Below are positions 13,654 through 20,495 of a stretch of 21,500 nt of DNA, piece after piece. Origin of the DNA: Planctomycetes bacterium GWF2_50_10 (GTDB lineage Bacteria > Planctomycetota > Phycisphaerae > Sedimentisphaerales > GWF2-50-10); contig MHYB01000045.1 of NCBI GenBank assembly GCA_001824635.1, positions 6,006 to 27,505 on the forward strand, given 5' to 3'. Made by a program: the position numbers and the translations under genes. The first letter of the stretch is position 1; each line of letters begins with the position of its first letter. The notes beneath the pieces were generated by a model. That model worked only from the letters and a program-made list of their open reading frames with translations. It was not told where the DNA came from and did no database searches.

Positions 13654-14094
13654 ATGCAAGTGACATTTAATAAATGGTTCACGTTAGTTTTGGCGGGTTT
13701 ATCGGCGGTGGTTGGAGCAGGGTTCGGGTTTCTGGGGCATTTGCTATATAACCGAGATTTTATAGGTACGGAGGTAGTTAAAATTCATAACAGTTTGGGC
13801 ATAATTCTTGGGATGGTGCTTGGATTTGGAACAGGCTGGGGTTATTCGCTGATCATGCTTACATTCAAACAATTTACAAAACGTGGCTGGCAATTGGTTA
13901 TTGCGGGCTGTCTAATAGGAGTTTTTGCAGGCCTGATTTGCTCCACAGTGTTCCATTTTATACTAATGCGTCTGTACAATACAACAAGCACTTTTCCAAT
14001 GGAGATCGGTGCCTGGTTTGGGGGCGGGGCAGGGTTATTGCTTGGGGTTGTTTTTAGCTCGGTATTGGCGAAGAAAGTTGAAATTCCGGAATGA
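13654..14094 (+). CDS. four-helix membrane protein, paralogous to the C-terminus of the gene at 11894
   Basis: A 146-residue protein that is almost wholly hydrophobic, with helices at about 8-30, 46-68, 78-106 and 116-138. It is Gly-rich (VVGAGFGFLGHLL, GIILGMVLGFGTGWGYS, IGAWFGGGAGLLLGVVFSS). The segment GVFAGLICSTVFHFILM at about 90-106 matches GMITGILCSTVLHLMLM in the 476-residue protein, in the same order among helices, so the two share a module. Ribosome-site candidates are AAAGGG (11 bases off) and GGA (5 bases off). Its stop overlaps the start of the radical SAM gene by ATGA, so the two are probably made together. This suggests a membrane partner for that enzyme. I do not recognise the family. 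Confidence 0.8.
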   Translation: MQVTFNKWFTLVLAGLSAVVGAGFGFLGHLLYNRDFIGTEVVKIHNSLGIILGMVLGFGTGWGYSLIMLTFKQFTKRGWQLVIAGCLIGVFAGLICSTVFHFILMRLYNTTSTFPMEIGAWFGGGAGLLLGVVFSSVLAKKVEIPE

Positions 14095-15284
14095 AAGCAT
14101 TGATCTGGGTTAGGTTCTGGCGGGCGATATTGAAATGCTTGTGGAAGCTGCCATTTAAGCACGTCATTTATTTCGGCAAGCAGCTCGGGTATGAGAATCC
14201 GCACGTTCACGAGGGGAAGGTGCGGGTGAATACGTTTTTTCCGCCTTATCCATCGGCGGCGTTTGAGAGATTTCTGGATACAACTATAAAACGGGCGAGG
14301 GTTCCTTTTTCGACTTATTTCGCAGTGACTGATGAGTGTCCTTTTAAATGCGGGCATTGCAGTTATGGCAATCACAAGCCGGGGAAGCTTGATATCGGGC
14401 GGGCGCTGCATGTTATCAATGAGATAAAAAGTCTTGGTACGACAACGATAGGGCTAACGGGCGGAGAGCCTTTGCTGCGCCATGATTTGCTTGACTTGGT
14501 AAAAGCAATAGGCAACGATACGGCGAGTGTGATTTTCACAACGGGTTACAATTTGACCGCTGAACTGGCAGCCGACCTGAAAAAGGCTGGGCTTGACTGC
14601 CTGATGATAGGAATCGAATCTGATCTGGCCGACGAGCATGACAAAATACGGGGGGTTAAAGGCTCGTTTGAGCAAACTCTGGATGCAATTCGAATTTCTG
14701 TTGCAGGCGGGTTATACACGGGTATTTCAACTATTGCAACGCGCGAGAAAATAAACGAAGGGGCATTATTGAGGCTGGCAGAGCTAGCCGATAGGTATGG
14801 CGTTCATGAATTTAGAATACTTGAGCCGGTGCCGACGGGACGTCTTATGAGCCAAGCAGTTGAAGCCCTAACAATCGAGGAATCGAGGCAGGTTGCCCAA
14901 TTTCACAAGCAATGGAACAAAAAGGGCAAAGGGGTCGCTATCGCGAGTTTTGCTCATTTGGAATCGGATGAGATGTTCGGCTGCGGGGCTGGATATCATC
15001 ATCTATTTATCGACGCAGTGGGCAACGTGTGCCCGTGCGATTTAACGCCGCTATCTTTCGGAAATGTTTTTGAAGAAAAACTCGTAAACATTTGGGAGCG
15101 AATGGGACGGATATTCAATACGCCAAGGAGAGGCTGCTTTTCAAAAGAGATTTGCAGAAAACTCGTACTTAAAACAGGTGAAAGCCTTCCATTAAATAAT
15201 GAGCAAAGTGTTTCAATATGCGGGTTGTGCGAGAAAACCGATTTGCCGATGATATATCAGAATCTTCTCAAGGAGCCAAGATAA
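14091..15284 (+). CDS. radical SAM protein with SPASM-like C-terminus
   Basis: A 397-residue protein. An N-terminal region of about 75 residues contains a short hydrophobic/basic start (MKALIWVRFWRAILKCLWKL) that may touch the membrane. The radical SAM core has CPFKCGHC (Cys83, Cys87, Cys90), the 4Fe-4S site, and GGEP at 124-127 for SAM binding, with LMIGIES later in the barrel. The C-terminal part has seven more Cys (298, 314, 316, 349, 355, 377, 380), including CPC and CGLC, the pattern of a SPASM/twitch domain holding extra clusters. SPASM enzymes modify peptides, sugars or small molecules. The substrate is unknown and no small precursor peptide gene was found nearby. It overlaps the membrane gene upstream and is convergent with the UbiA gene, the two 3' ends overlapping by 17 bp. 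Confidence 0.88.
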   Translation: MKALIWVRFWRAILKCLWKLPFKHVIYFGKQLGYENPHVHEGKVRVNTFFPPYPSAAFERFLDTTIKRARVPFSTYFAVTDECPFKCGHCSYGNHKPGKLDIGRALHVINEIKSLGTTTIGLTGGEPLLRHDLLDLVKAIGNDTASVIFTTGYNLTAELAADLKKAGLDCLMIGIESDLADEHDKIRGVKGSFEQTLDAIRISVAGGLYTGISTIATREKINEGALLRLAELADRYGVHEFRILEPVPTGRLMSQAVEALTIEESRQVAQFHKQWNKKGKGVAIASFAHLESDEMFGCGAGYHHLFIDAVGNVCPCDLTPLSFGNVFEEKLVNIWERMGRIFNTPRRGCFSKEICRKLVLKTGESLPLNNEQSVSICGLCEKTDLPMIYQNLLKEPR

Positions 15285-16107
15285 GAAGATCGAGCACCGC
15301 ACCTGCCGAAACGGCCGCTATTTCGGCATAGATGAACATTATTCCTGTGTACGGCTGACGTCTTGTGGAAATCACGGCTAGCACAATCGCCATTATCGAT
15401 GTGATCAAGAAAACTGTCCCGCAGTATCCAAGCATCCAGATCAGCAACGGTAAAAAGCTTGCAACAATCGCTATGATCCGAGCAAACGAGAGAAACCATT
15501 TTTGTGAACTGTAGAAAGCAATGCTTTTTGGGCCTGCTGCAACATCACCTTTTGAATCACCGGAATCTTTATACATTTGATAACTGAGGCATGTCAAAAA
15601 GAGCCATACTGATGAATAAAACAGTGAATGGGCTTGCGGGCTGGAGTGAACATTTACAAGAGTAAGCGAAAGCGGATATAAAGATGTCATGAGGGCGGCA
15701 CAAAGCACGTCTTTAAAAAGACCAATACGTTTTGAGAATATGTCATAATAAATCAGCATCGCAGTGATAATCAAAATGCCCGCAAAGAACCATTTTCCGC
15801 ATAATGCAGCTACAACTAAACCCACACAAAAAAGGAGAATAGCCCAAATTGCCGCATTATGGCAACTTACCATTCCGCTTGAAATCATGCGACTAGGGCG
15901 GTTTATGCGGTCAACGGAGATATCTATAACATCATTCAAAATGTATGCGGCGGAAATTGTGCTGCATAACGCCGAACATGCAGTAAGAATCAGAGGCCAG
16001 GAGTTAAAAGGCCGGCCTGCATTTAAATACATTGTTATAGCAATCAGACCGCAACTTACAGGAACGGAATAGTGGAGTCGCATCAGCTTTACTATCGGTA
16101 AAATCAT
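15268..16107 (-). CDS. UbiA-family prenyltransferase
   Basis: A 279-residue membrane protein with about eight or nine helices. The first Asp-rich motif is NDVIDISVDRINRPSR at 58-73 (N-D-x-x-D-x-x-x-D), and the second is KDSGDSKGDVAAG at about 180-192. Both bind Mg-diphosphate in the family. The INRPSR and KDxxDxxGD forms resemble the branch that holds digeranylgeranylglyceryl-phosphate synthase and chlorophyll synthase more than MenA or heme O synthase. It should transfer an isoprenoid chain to an aromatic or glycerol-phosphate acceptor in the membrane; the acceptor is unknown. Its ATG overlaps the methyltransferase stop (ATGA), so prenylation and methylation probably act on one product. It ends 17 bp inside the opposing radical SAM gene. 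Confidence 0.88.
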   Translation of the reverse strand: MILPIVKLMRLHYSVPVSCGLIAITMYLNAGRPFNSWPLILTACSALCSTISAAYILNDVIDISVDRINRPSRMISSGMVSCHNAAIWAILLFCVGLVVAALCGKWFFAGILIITAMLIYYDIFSKRIGLFKDVLCAALMTSLYPLSLTLVNVHSSPQAHSLFYSSVWLFLTCLSYQMYKDSGDSKGDVAAGPKSIAFYSSQKWFLSFARIIAIVASFLPLLIWMLGYCGTVFLITSIMAIVLAVISTRRQPYTGIMFIYAEIAAVSAGAVLDLLILAP

Positions 16108-16973
16108 TTTATGGCTATTCCGGCAAGATATCGATGCGTGATAGTTATTCTGTTATCCCGCATATACTTTTGTTCAATAATCCGAGCAAAGCGTTCAAAC
16201 ACCAGTTGCGCAAGTTCCGGTTTGGCGGCGTATTCGAAACCGGCAGCGGCTCCAGTTGATCGGAGGCGTTCAATGGCGAGAGTGCCACTTCCAACCGTGT
16301 AACTTTTTTTGCCCTGCCAGAGGTGGACAGGTTTTAGACCAGCGATGCGCAGCCACAACTGAAGATGCCTGGGCCCAGCTAAAAATCGAAATCGCATAAT
16401 ATTTTCGAGGGCATCGGGATTTTCGAGAAAAGCCAAGCACGAGCAATATAAAACTTCAAAAAGCGAAAAAAGGCTGTTATCGATAACGGCGAAAGTTCCG
16501 CCTTTTTTAAGAACTCGTTTAACCTGTTTTAAAACACAAAGTGGTTTTGAGTATCCCAAGCCCCAGCAGCAGGTGATGATGTCAAAACTTTCCGAGGGAG
16601 CAGTATGCAGGTAATCAAGTATATCTGACTGCACAAATTCACAGTGGGCATAGTTCTTCCGGGCTTGAGCCAGCATGCCTTGAGACCGGTCGATCCCGAT
16701 AACCTGTCGACCGGCAGCAGTGCTGAGCAGATTGGTAACATAGCCAGTGCCGCAGGTAAGGTCTAAGACTTTGGCATGGGTATTAAGTTGAAGTCGTTTG
16801 ATCAGATCGTCTGAGCGATCTCGCATGTGGGCTGTCCAGGCTTCATCGTAGCAGGGACTTATTGTGTCGTAGCTTTTTTCAACCAGCAGTGAAGTGCCAT
16901 TTTGCCTTGACAGGAGCAGGCGTGTTACCTTGGAAAGGAATTTGAACGGATGCCGCTTTGTATTTTGTATCAT
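16104..16973 (-). CDS. class I SAM-dependent methyltransferase
   Basis: A 289-residue protein. Motif I is VLDLTCGTGYV at 69-79, followed by the acidic residue Asp95 in VIGIDRSQGML, then SFDIITCCWGLGYSKP and VLKQVKRVLKKGGTFAVIDN, the normal order of a Rossmann methyltransferase. The N-terminal YDTISPCYDEAW is reminiscent of UbiE-type enzymes, which methylate prenylated quinone rings, and the next gene is a prenyltransferase. The C-terminal half (about 170-289) is less typical. Known from sequence: SAM-binding fold. Inferred: it methylates the same lipid or quinone-like product as UbiA. The gene has a near-consensus promoter but no ribosome site, so its mRNA should be leaderless. Confidence 0.88.
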   Translation of the reverse strand: MIQNTKRHPFKFLSKVTRLLLSRQNGTSLLVEKSYDTISPCYDEAWTAHMRDRSDDLIKRLQLNTHAKVLDLTCGTGYVTNLLSTAAGRQVIGIDRSQGMLAQARKNYAHCEFVQSDILDYLHTAPSESFDIITCCWGLGYSKPLCVLKQVKRVLKKGGTFAVIDNSLFSLFEVLYCSCLAFLENPDALENIMRFRFLAGPRHLQLWLRIAGLKPVHLWQGKKSYTVGSGTLAIERLRSTGAAAGFEYAAKPELAQLVFERFARIIEQKYMRDNRITITHRYLAGIAIK

Positions 16974-16979
16974 GCGGCT

Positions 16980-17007
16980 ATTATAGCCGCAAGTCCTTAT
17001 TTTTCAA
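16980..17007 (-). promoter_or_regulatory. near-consensus promoter for a leaderless methyltransferase-ubiA mRNA
   Basis: TTGAAA (17007-17002), a 16-base spacer and a perfect TATAAT (16985-16980) on the minus strand. Six bases separate the -10 box from the ATG at 16973, so +1 should be the A of the ATG. The -10 box lies in the centre of a 17-bp palindrome (GCGGCTATTATAGCCGC, 16974-16990), which could be an operator. Confidence 0.7.
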
Positions 17008-17121
17008 GGGCCTAGCTGTGCCAGGCGGTGCCATTGCTGGGCAAGTAAAACGAGATAGTAAATCATTGACAGGCTCTCTTTCCAATTTTTGTTTGTTTCG
17101 AATATATTTACGGCAATGCTA

Positions 17122-17151
17122 TTGACATGGGCACAACTACTTTAATATTGT
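17122..17151 (+). promoter_or_regulatory. possible promoter of the secreted protein gene
   Basis: TTGACA (17122-17127), an 18-base spacer and TATTGT (17146-17151, four of six matches). An ACTAC/GTAGT inverted repeat (17136-17154) overlaps the -10 region. The leader would be about 125 nt. Confidence 0.4.
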
Positions 17152-17283
17152 AGTATCAGAACAATTCTATGGGGGATTTTGCTGCGAATTGTTGATCGGC
17201 TAAAGAGCTTATTTCCAAGGTTATAATCAATTTGACCATGGAATGATAAGTCAACAATAGGATAACAACTGGGAGAACACATC

Positions 17284-19818
17284 ATGAGGACGCACTGGGG
17301 GACGGCAGTTTTGCTCGTTGTATTGAATTTTTCTGTAACCGCATTTTCAGATGAAATCGTAGTCGACACCAGCAGCAAGGCGGTAATCAGCACTGGGGAA
17401 TGGCAGCAATCAAACGGCTCAACGGCTCTGTGGGCCAGTGACGGGGCGACTTTCACATGGTTTTTTGATCCACGGCCAGCGGGTCTATATGAGGTGTATA
17501 TGAAATGGCCCGGCTCGGCTCGGGCGGCAAAAGCTGTGAATGTGGATGTCAATGCTTTCGACGGCCGGCACAGCGTGAAGGTAGACCAGTCGGTAAATCC
17601 CGACAATTGGAATCTCATCGGAACCTGGTATTTCGATATGGAGGGGTCTGTTACAGTCACGGCTGCTTCGGGGGCGGATGTAATTACTTTTGCAGATGCC
17701 GTGTGGTTTAAGCTCGCGCAAAAAGACGATGGGCCGGCCGCGACAATCGATTCTATTTCACCAAAAAAATCAATTTTGAGCGGCAGTCCTGTGAAATTCG
17801 CAGGGCATGGATCTGACAAGCTAGGATCGATCACAGCACGCCGCTGGAGTTCAAATATTGACGGCATCCTGAGCGAAACGGATTCTTTTACCACGACAAA
17901 GCTCAGCATCGGCACGCACACTATATCTTACAGCGTTAAGAATGTAGCGGATAACTGGTCAGAACCTGTTACGCAGGAATTGGTGGTGGCAGCGGCTGTG
18001 GGGCAGGAGATCGTTGTTGATAACAGCGATACAGCTAATACGGCAAGGTCTGGGACATGGTCGGTTTCCGCTGGGAGCGGGGCCTACGGGACGAATTCTT
18101 TGTGGGCACGCAACGGCGCGACGTTCACATGGTATTTTACGCCGACCGAAAGCGGCACGAGTGAAGTTTTCATGTGGTGGACGCAATACGCAAGCAGGAC
18201 AACCAGCGCAGCGGTCGATGTTACACACGCTGGCGGGACAAGCAGGGTGTATGTAAACCAGCAGACAAACGGTTCACAGTGGAACAGCCTTGGCGAATAC
18301 AGTTTTAATGCCAATACACGTTACAGCGTGAGAATAACGGCTGCAAACGGCTCGACGATAAGTACCTGTGCGGACGCAGTGCGTGTACTCCTGGCGGGGA
18401 CAACACCTCCTCCCCCGCCGCCGGATGACAGCGGAACGGAAAATATCTATGTAGGCCAGATATATAGCTGGAACACCTCGCTGGGTTCTTTAGTAAGAAA
18501 CATGCTCACCAAGATCGGGGCTACAAACCAGACTTCTTACTGGCGTTATACCGCACGCAATAAGACCTACTACATACGGTTCGTGTCTACGCCTGCCGAT
18601 CTTCTTGCGGCATTAAAAGAAAAGAACTCGCATGTAATTACGGGCGGGCATTCGAATTTCGGTATGGGGCCGACATTCTATTCCGGCGGGCAGAAGCAGA
18701 ATAATTTTTATTACGTCGATGATGATCATCTGTTGCCGGTTGGATCGGAAACACTCGGACTTAATATAGACGGCATGATGTATGGGCAGGCTTATCCGAA
18801 TTTCAAGGCCATTTACAAGGATGGCTCCAGCGCGTTAACGCCGTATACGTTCGATGAGGGGACACCGACTTATAACTATTACATCACCTACCAGGTACCC
18901 GGTGATTCCAGGTGGTACAGGGTCGAGCTTGCCAACGGAAGTTATATCCAGCGATACGGAGATTCAGACGCGTCGGCTTGGTATTCTGCCACAGGCGCCA
19001 AACCCGACCCAGCCAGGAATCCTCAGTACTTTATTACAAATAATGATACCTATTACAGCCGCTGCGGTCTTGTGGGAAGTTGGAGTTGGTCGGGAGTTAC
19101 CGGCCTTCACGACGATGACGGCGATGATATCGGCTATATGGGTTACTGCTACTATTCGCATAGCGCAGGGAGCGGCTCTAACAGGGTCAACTGGACGCTT
19201 GGTATCAATGATGCCGGCCGGTATCGCGTTTTTGCTTCGTGGTTTAACGCGTCGGCCAATGCAACAAACGCAAAATTTACCATCAATCACGCCGGCGGAG
19301 CAACTACCGTTACAGTCAATCAGCAGAGGACGGCCACAAACTTCTGGAACGAGCTTGGTACATTCAATTTTAATCTCGGCGATTCCGTTGTTACACTTAC
19401 CGACAGCGCCAACGGCAGGGTGATCGCCGACGCCATCTGGCTCAGGCCGGCGGATAGTTCGGCAAGCGGGCCTGTTTACTGCGACAATGCCTTCAGATAT
19501 AAATTCCACTACTACACAAGTTCGTCAAGGCCCAACGGAAAGGTGATCGTAAAACTCAAGAACAGGCCAAATCCCGCGGATATGCAGTTCGCACGCATGT
19601 TCTGGGGCACCTGCAACGTCGATACCTATTTTCTCGATACCTTCCACCGTGGAATTATTTTCTTCACAACCGGCAACATAAACAATTACACCGGGGTGAA
19701 GTATCTTGAACTGTATTTGAAAGGATATTCCGACGGGCAGATCTTAACGGAGGTCAACAAGATCGAGGCTGTTCACCAATATTATGATTTCAATTTGCTG
19801 CCGCCGTCGATGCGGTAA
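17284..19818 (+). CDS. large secreted protein with three golvesin-like domains and a putative caspase-like fold
   Basis: An 844-residue protein; GGGAG lies 9 bases before the ATG. A signal peptide spans about 1-22 (MRTHWGTAVLLVVLNFSVTA). Golvesin-like beta domains lie at about 24-145, 241-371 and 585-722; each has W-x-x-S/SLWA, a GxYxVxxxW strand, a VxVxQ/VNQ strand with W-N-x-L/I-G, and a final ADAV/ADAI segment. An Ig-like domain fills about 152-235 and a Pro-rich linker about 374-380. From 386 on, the sequence is new to me, but HVITGGHSNFGMG (His456) and FWGTCNVDTYF (Cys777), followed by HRGIIFFTTGNINN and YLKGYSDGQILTEVN, resemble the His and Cys strands of caspase-like (C14/C25/CHAT) folds. 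If so, the third golvesin domain is inserted between them. There is no anchor or PEP-CTERM tail. Its stop lies one base from that of the opposing hypB. Confidence 0.75.
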   Translation: MRTHWGTAVLLVVLNFSVTAFSDEIVVDTSSKAVISTGEWQQSNGSTALWASDGATFTWFFDPRPAGLYEVYMKWPGSARAAKAVNVDVNAFDGRHSVKVDQSVNPDNWNLIGTWYFDMEGSVTVTAASGADVITFADAVWFKLAQKDDGPAATIDSISPKKSILSGSPVKFAGHGSDKLGSITARRWSSNIDGILSETDSFTTTKLSIGTHTISYSVKNVADNWSEPVTQELVVAAAVGQEIVVDNSDTANTARSGTWSVSAGSGAYGTNSLWARNGATFTWYFTPTESGTSEVFMWWTQYASRTTSAAVDVTHAGGTSRVYVNQQTNGSQWNSLGEYSFNANTRYSVRITAANGSTISTCADAVRVLLAGTTPPPPPPDDSGTENIYVGQIYSWNTSLGSLVRNMLTKIGATNQTSYWRYTARNKTYYIRFVSTPADLLAALKEKNSHVITGGHSNFGMGPTFYSGGQKQNNFYYVDDDHLLPVGSETLGLNIDGMMYGQAYPNFKAIYKDGSSALTPYTFDEGTPTYNYYITYQVPGDSRWYRVELANGSYIQRYGDSDASAWYSATGAKPDPARNPQYFITNNDTYYSRCGLVGSWSWSGVTGLHDDDGDDIGYMGYCYYSHSAGSGSNRVNWTLGINDAGRYRVFASWFNASANATNAKFTINHAGGATTVTVNQQRTATNFWNELGTFNFNLGDSVVTLTDSANGRVIADAIWLRPADSSASGPVYCDNAFRYKFHYYTSSSRPNGKVIVKLKNRPNPADMQFARMFWGTCNVDTYFLDTFHRGIIFFTTGNINNYTGVKYLELYLKGYSDGQILTEVNKIEAVHQYYDFNLLPPSMR

Positions 19819-19819
19819 A

Positions 19820-20467
19820 TTACGAGACAGTGTTTTCGAGGAGCCAGGAGTACCAGCGGTCCATTTGCCGGCCGGTGCGGGCGCTTAGTTCGAAGATCTC
19901 GCATTTGGGGTTTAGCTGCCGGATGTCGGCTCGGACGCGGGGCAGGTTGAAATCAACGTGGTCGAGGAGGTCGATCTTATTGATTATGACGGCGGCGGCT
20001 TTGGCGAAGGTGGCGGGGTATTTGACGGGTTTGTCGTCACCTTCGGCGGTTGAGAGGACGATCACTTTTGCATGTTCGCCTAATTCAAACGCGGATGGGC
20101 AGACGAGATTGCCGACGTTTTCGATGACGAGGAGGCCTGGGCCTTTGATTTCGAGTTTTTTGAGAGCGATCGCGACCTGTTCGGCATTGAGGTGACAGCC
20201 GCCATGAGTGTTGATCTGGACGGCGGAGGCGCCGGCGTTTCTGATACGCTGGGCGTCAAGTTCGGTTTGGATGTCGCCTTCGACGACGGCGATCTCCAGT
20301 TTGCCTTTCAGGTCGGTGATGGTTTTGGAAAGGATGGTCGTTTTGCCCGAGCCGGGGGAGGAGATCATATTGAGGCAAAAGAGGTTCTTAGAATCAAGGT
20401 ATTTGCGATTTTCGGCGGCGGCAAGTTCGTTGGCGGCGAAGACACGGGTTTGAATATCGATCTTCAT
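19820..20467 (-). CDS. hypB: HypB, GTPase for nickel delivery to hydrogenase
   Basis: A 215-residue G protein. The P-loop SSPGSGKTT lies at 36-44, VVEGDIQTELDAQRI follows, the metal motif GGCHLNA gives Cys91-His92, ENVGNLVCPS gives Cys123, and NKIDLL sets guanine specificity. These three residues match the GTPase-domain metal site of Escherichia coli HypB. The N-terminal CxxCGC high-affinity nickel site and any His-rich stretch are absent; the protein starts directly with MKIDIQTRVFAANELAAAEN, the shorter form found in many bacteria. HypB works with HypA to insert Ni into NiFe hydrogenase or urease. No hypA or hydrogenase gene is in the window. It lies 28 bp after serS on the same strand, with AAGGG well placed before its ATG. 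Confidence 0.95.
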   Translation of the reverse strand: MKIDIQTRVFAANELAAAENRKYLDSKNLFCLNMISSPGSGKTTILSKTITDLKGKLEIAVVEGDIQTELDAQRIRNAGASAVQINTHGGCHLNAEQVAIALKKLEIKGPGLLVIENVGNLVCPSAFELGEHAKVIVLSTAEGDDKPVKYPATFAKAAAVIINKIDLLDHVDFNLPRVRADIRQLNPKCEIFELSARTGRQMDRWYSWLLENTVS

Positions 20468-20495
20468 TTCAGGTACCCTTAGGCAGACACGTTTA

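Larger units (their letters stand above)
16974..17283. other. divergent intergenic region
   Basis: These 310 bp lie between the divergent methyltransferase and the 844-residue protein. The left end holds the minus-strand promoter and palindrome. The right half holds TTGACA boxes at 17066-17071 and 17122-17127 on the plus strand. No gene or further repeat is visible. Confidence 0.5.

Noticed and set aside
13424..13663. 79-residue frame on the plus strand
   Set aside because: It is made of extragenic palindromes and common spacer repeats, with no ribosome site.
18854..19423. 189-residue frame on the plus strand
   Set aside because: It overlaps the large secreted protein in another frame; that protein's golvesin-like motifs continue through this stretch.
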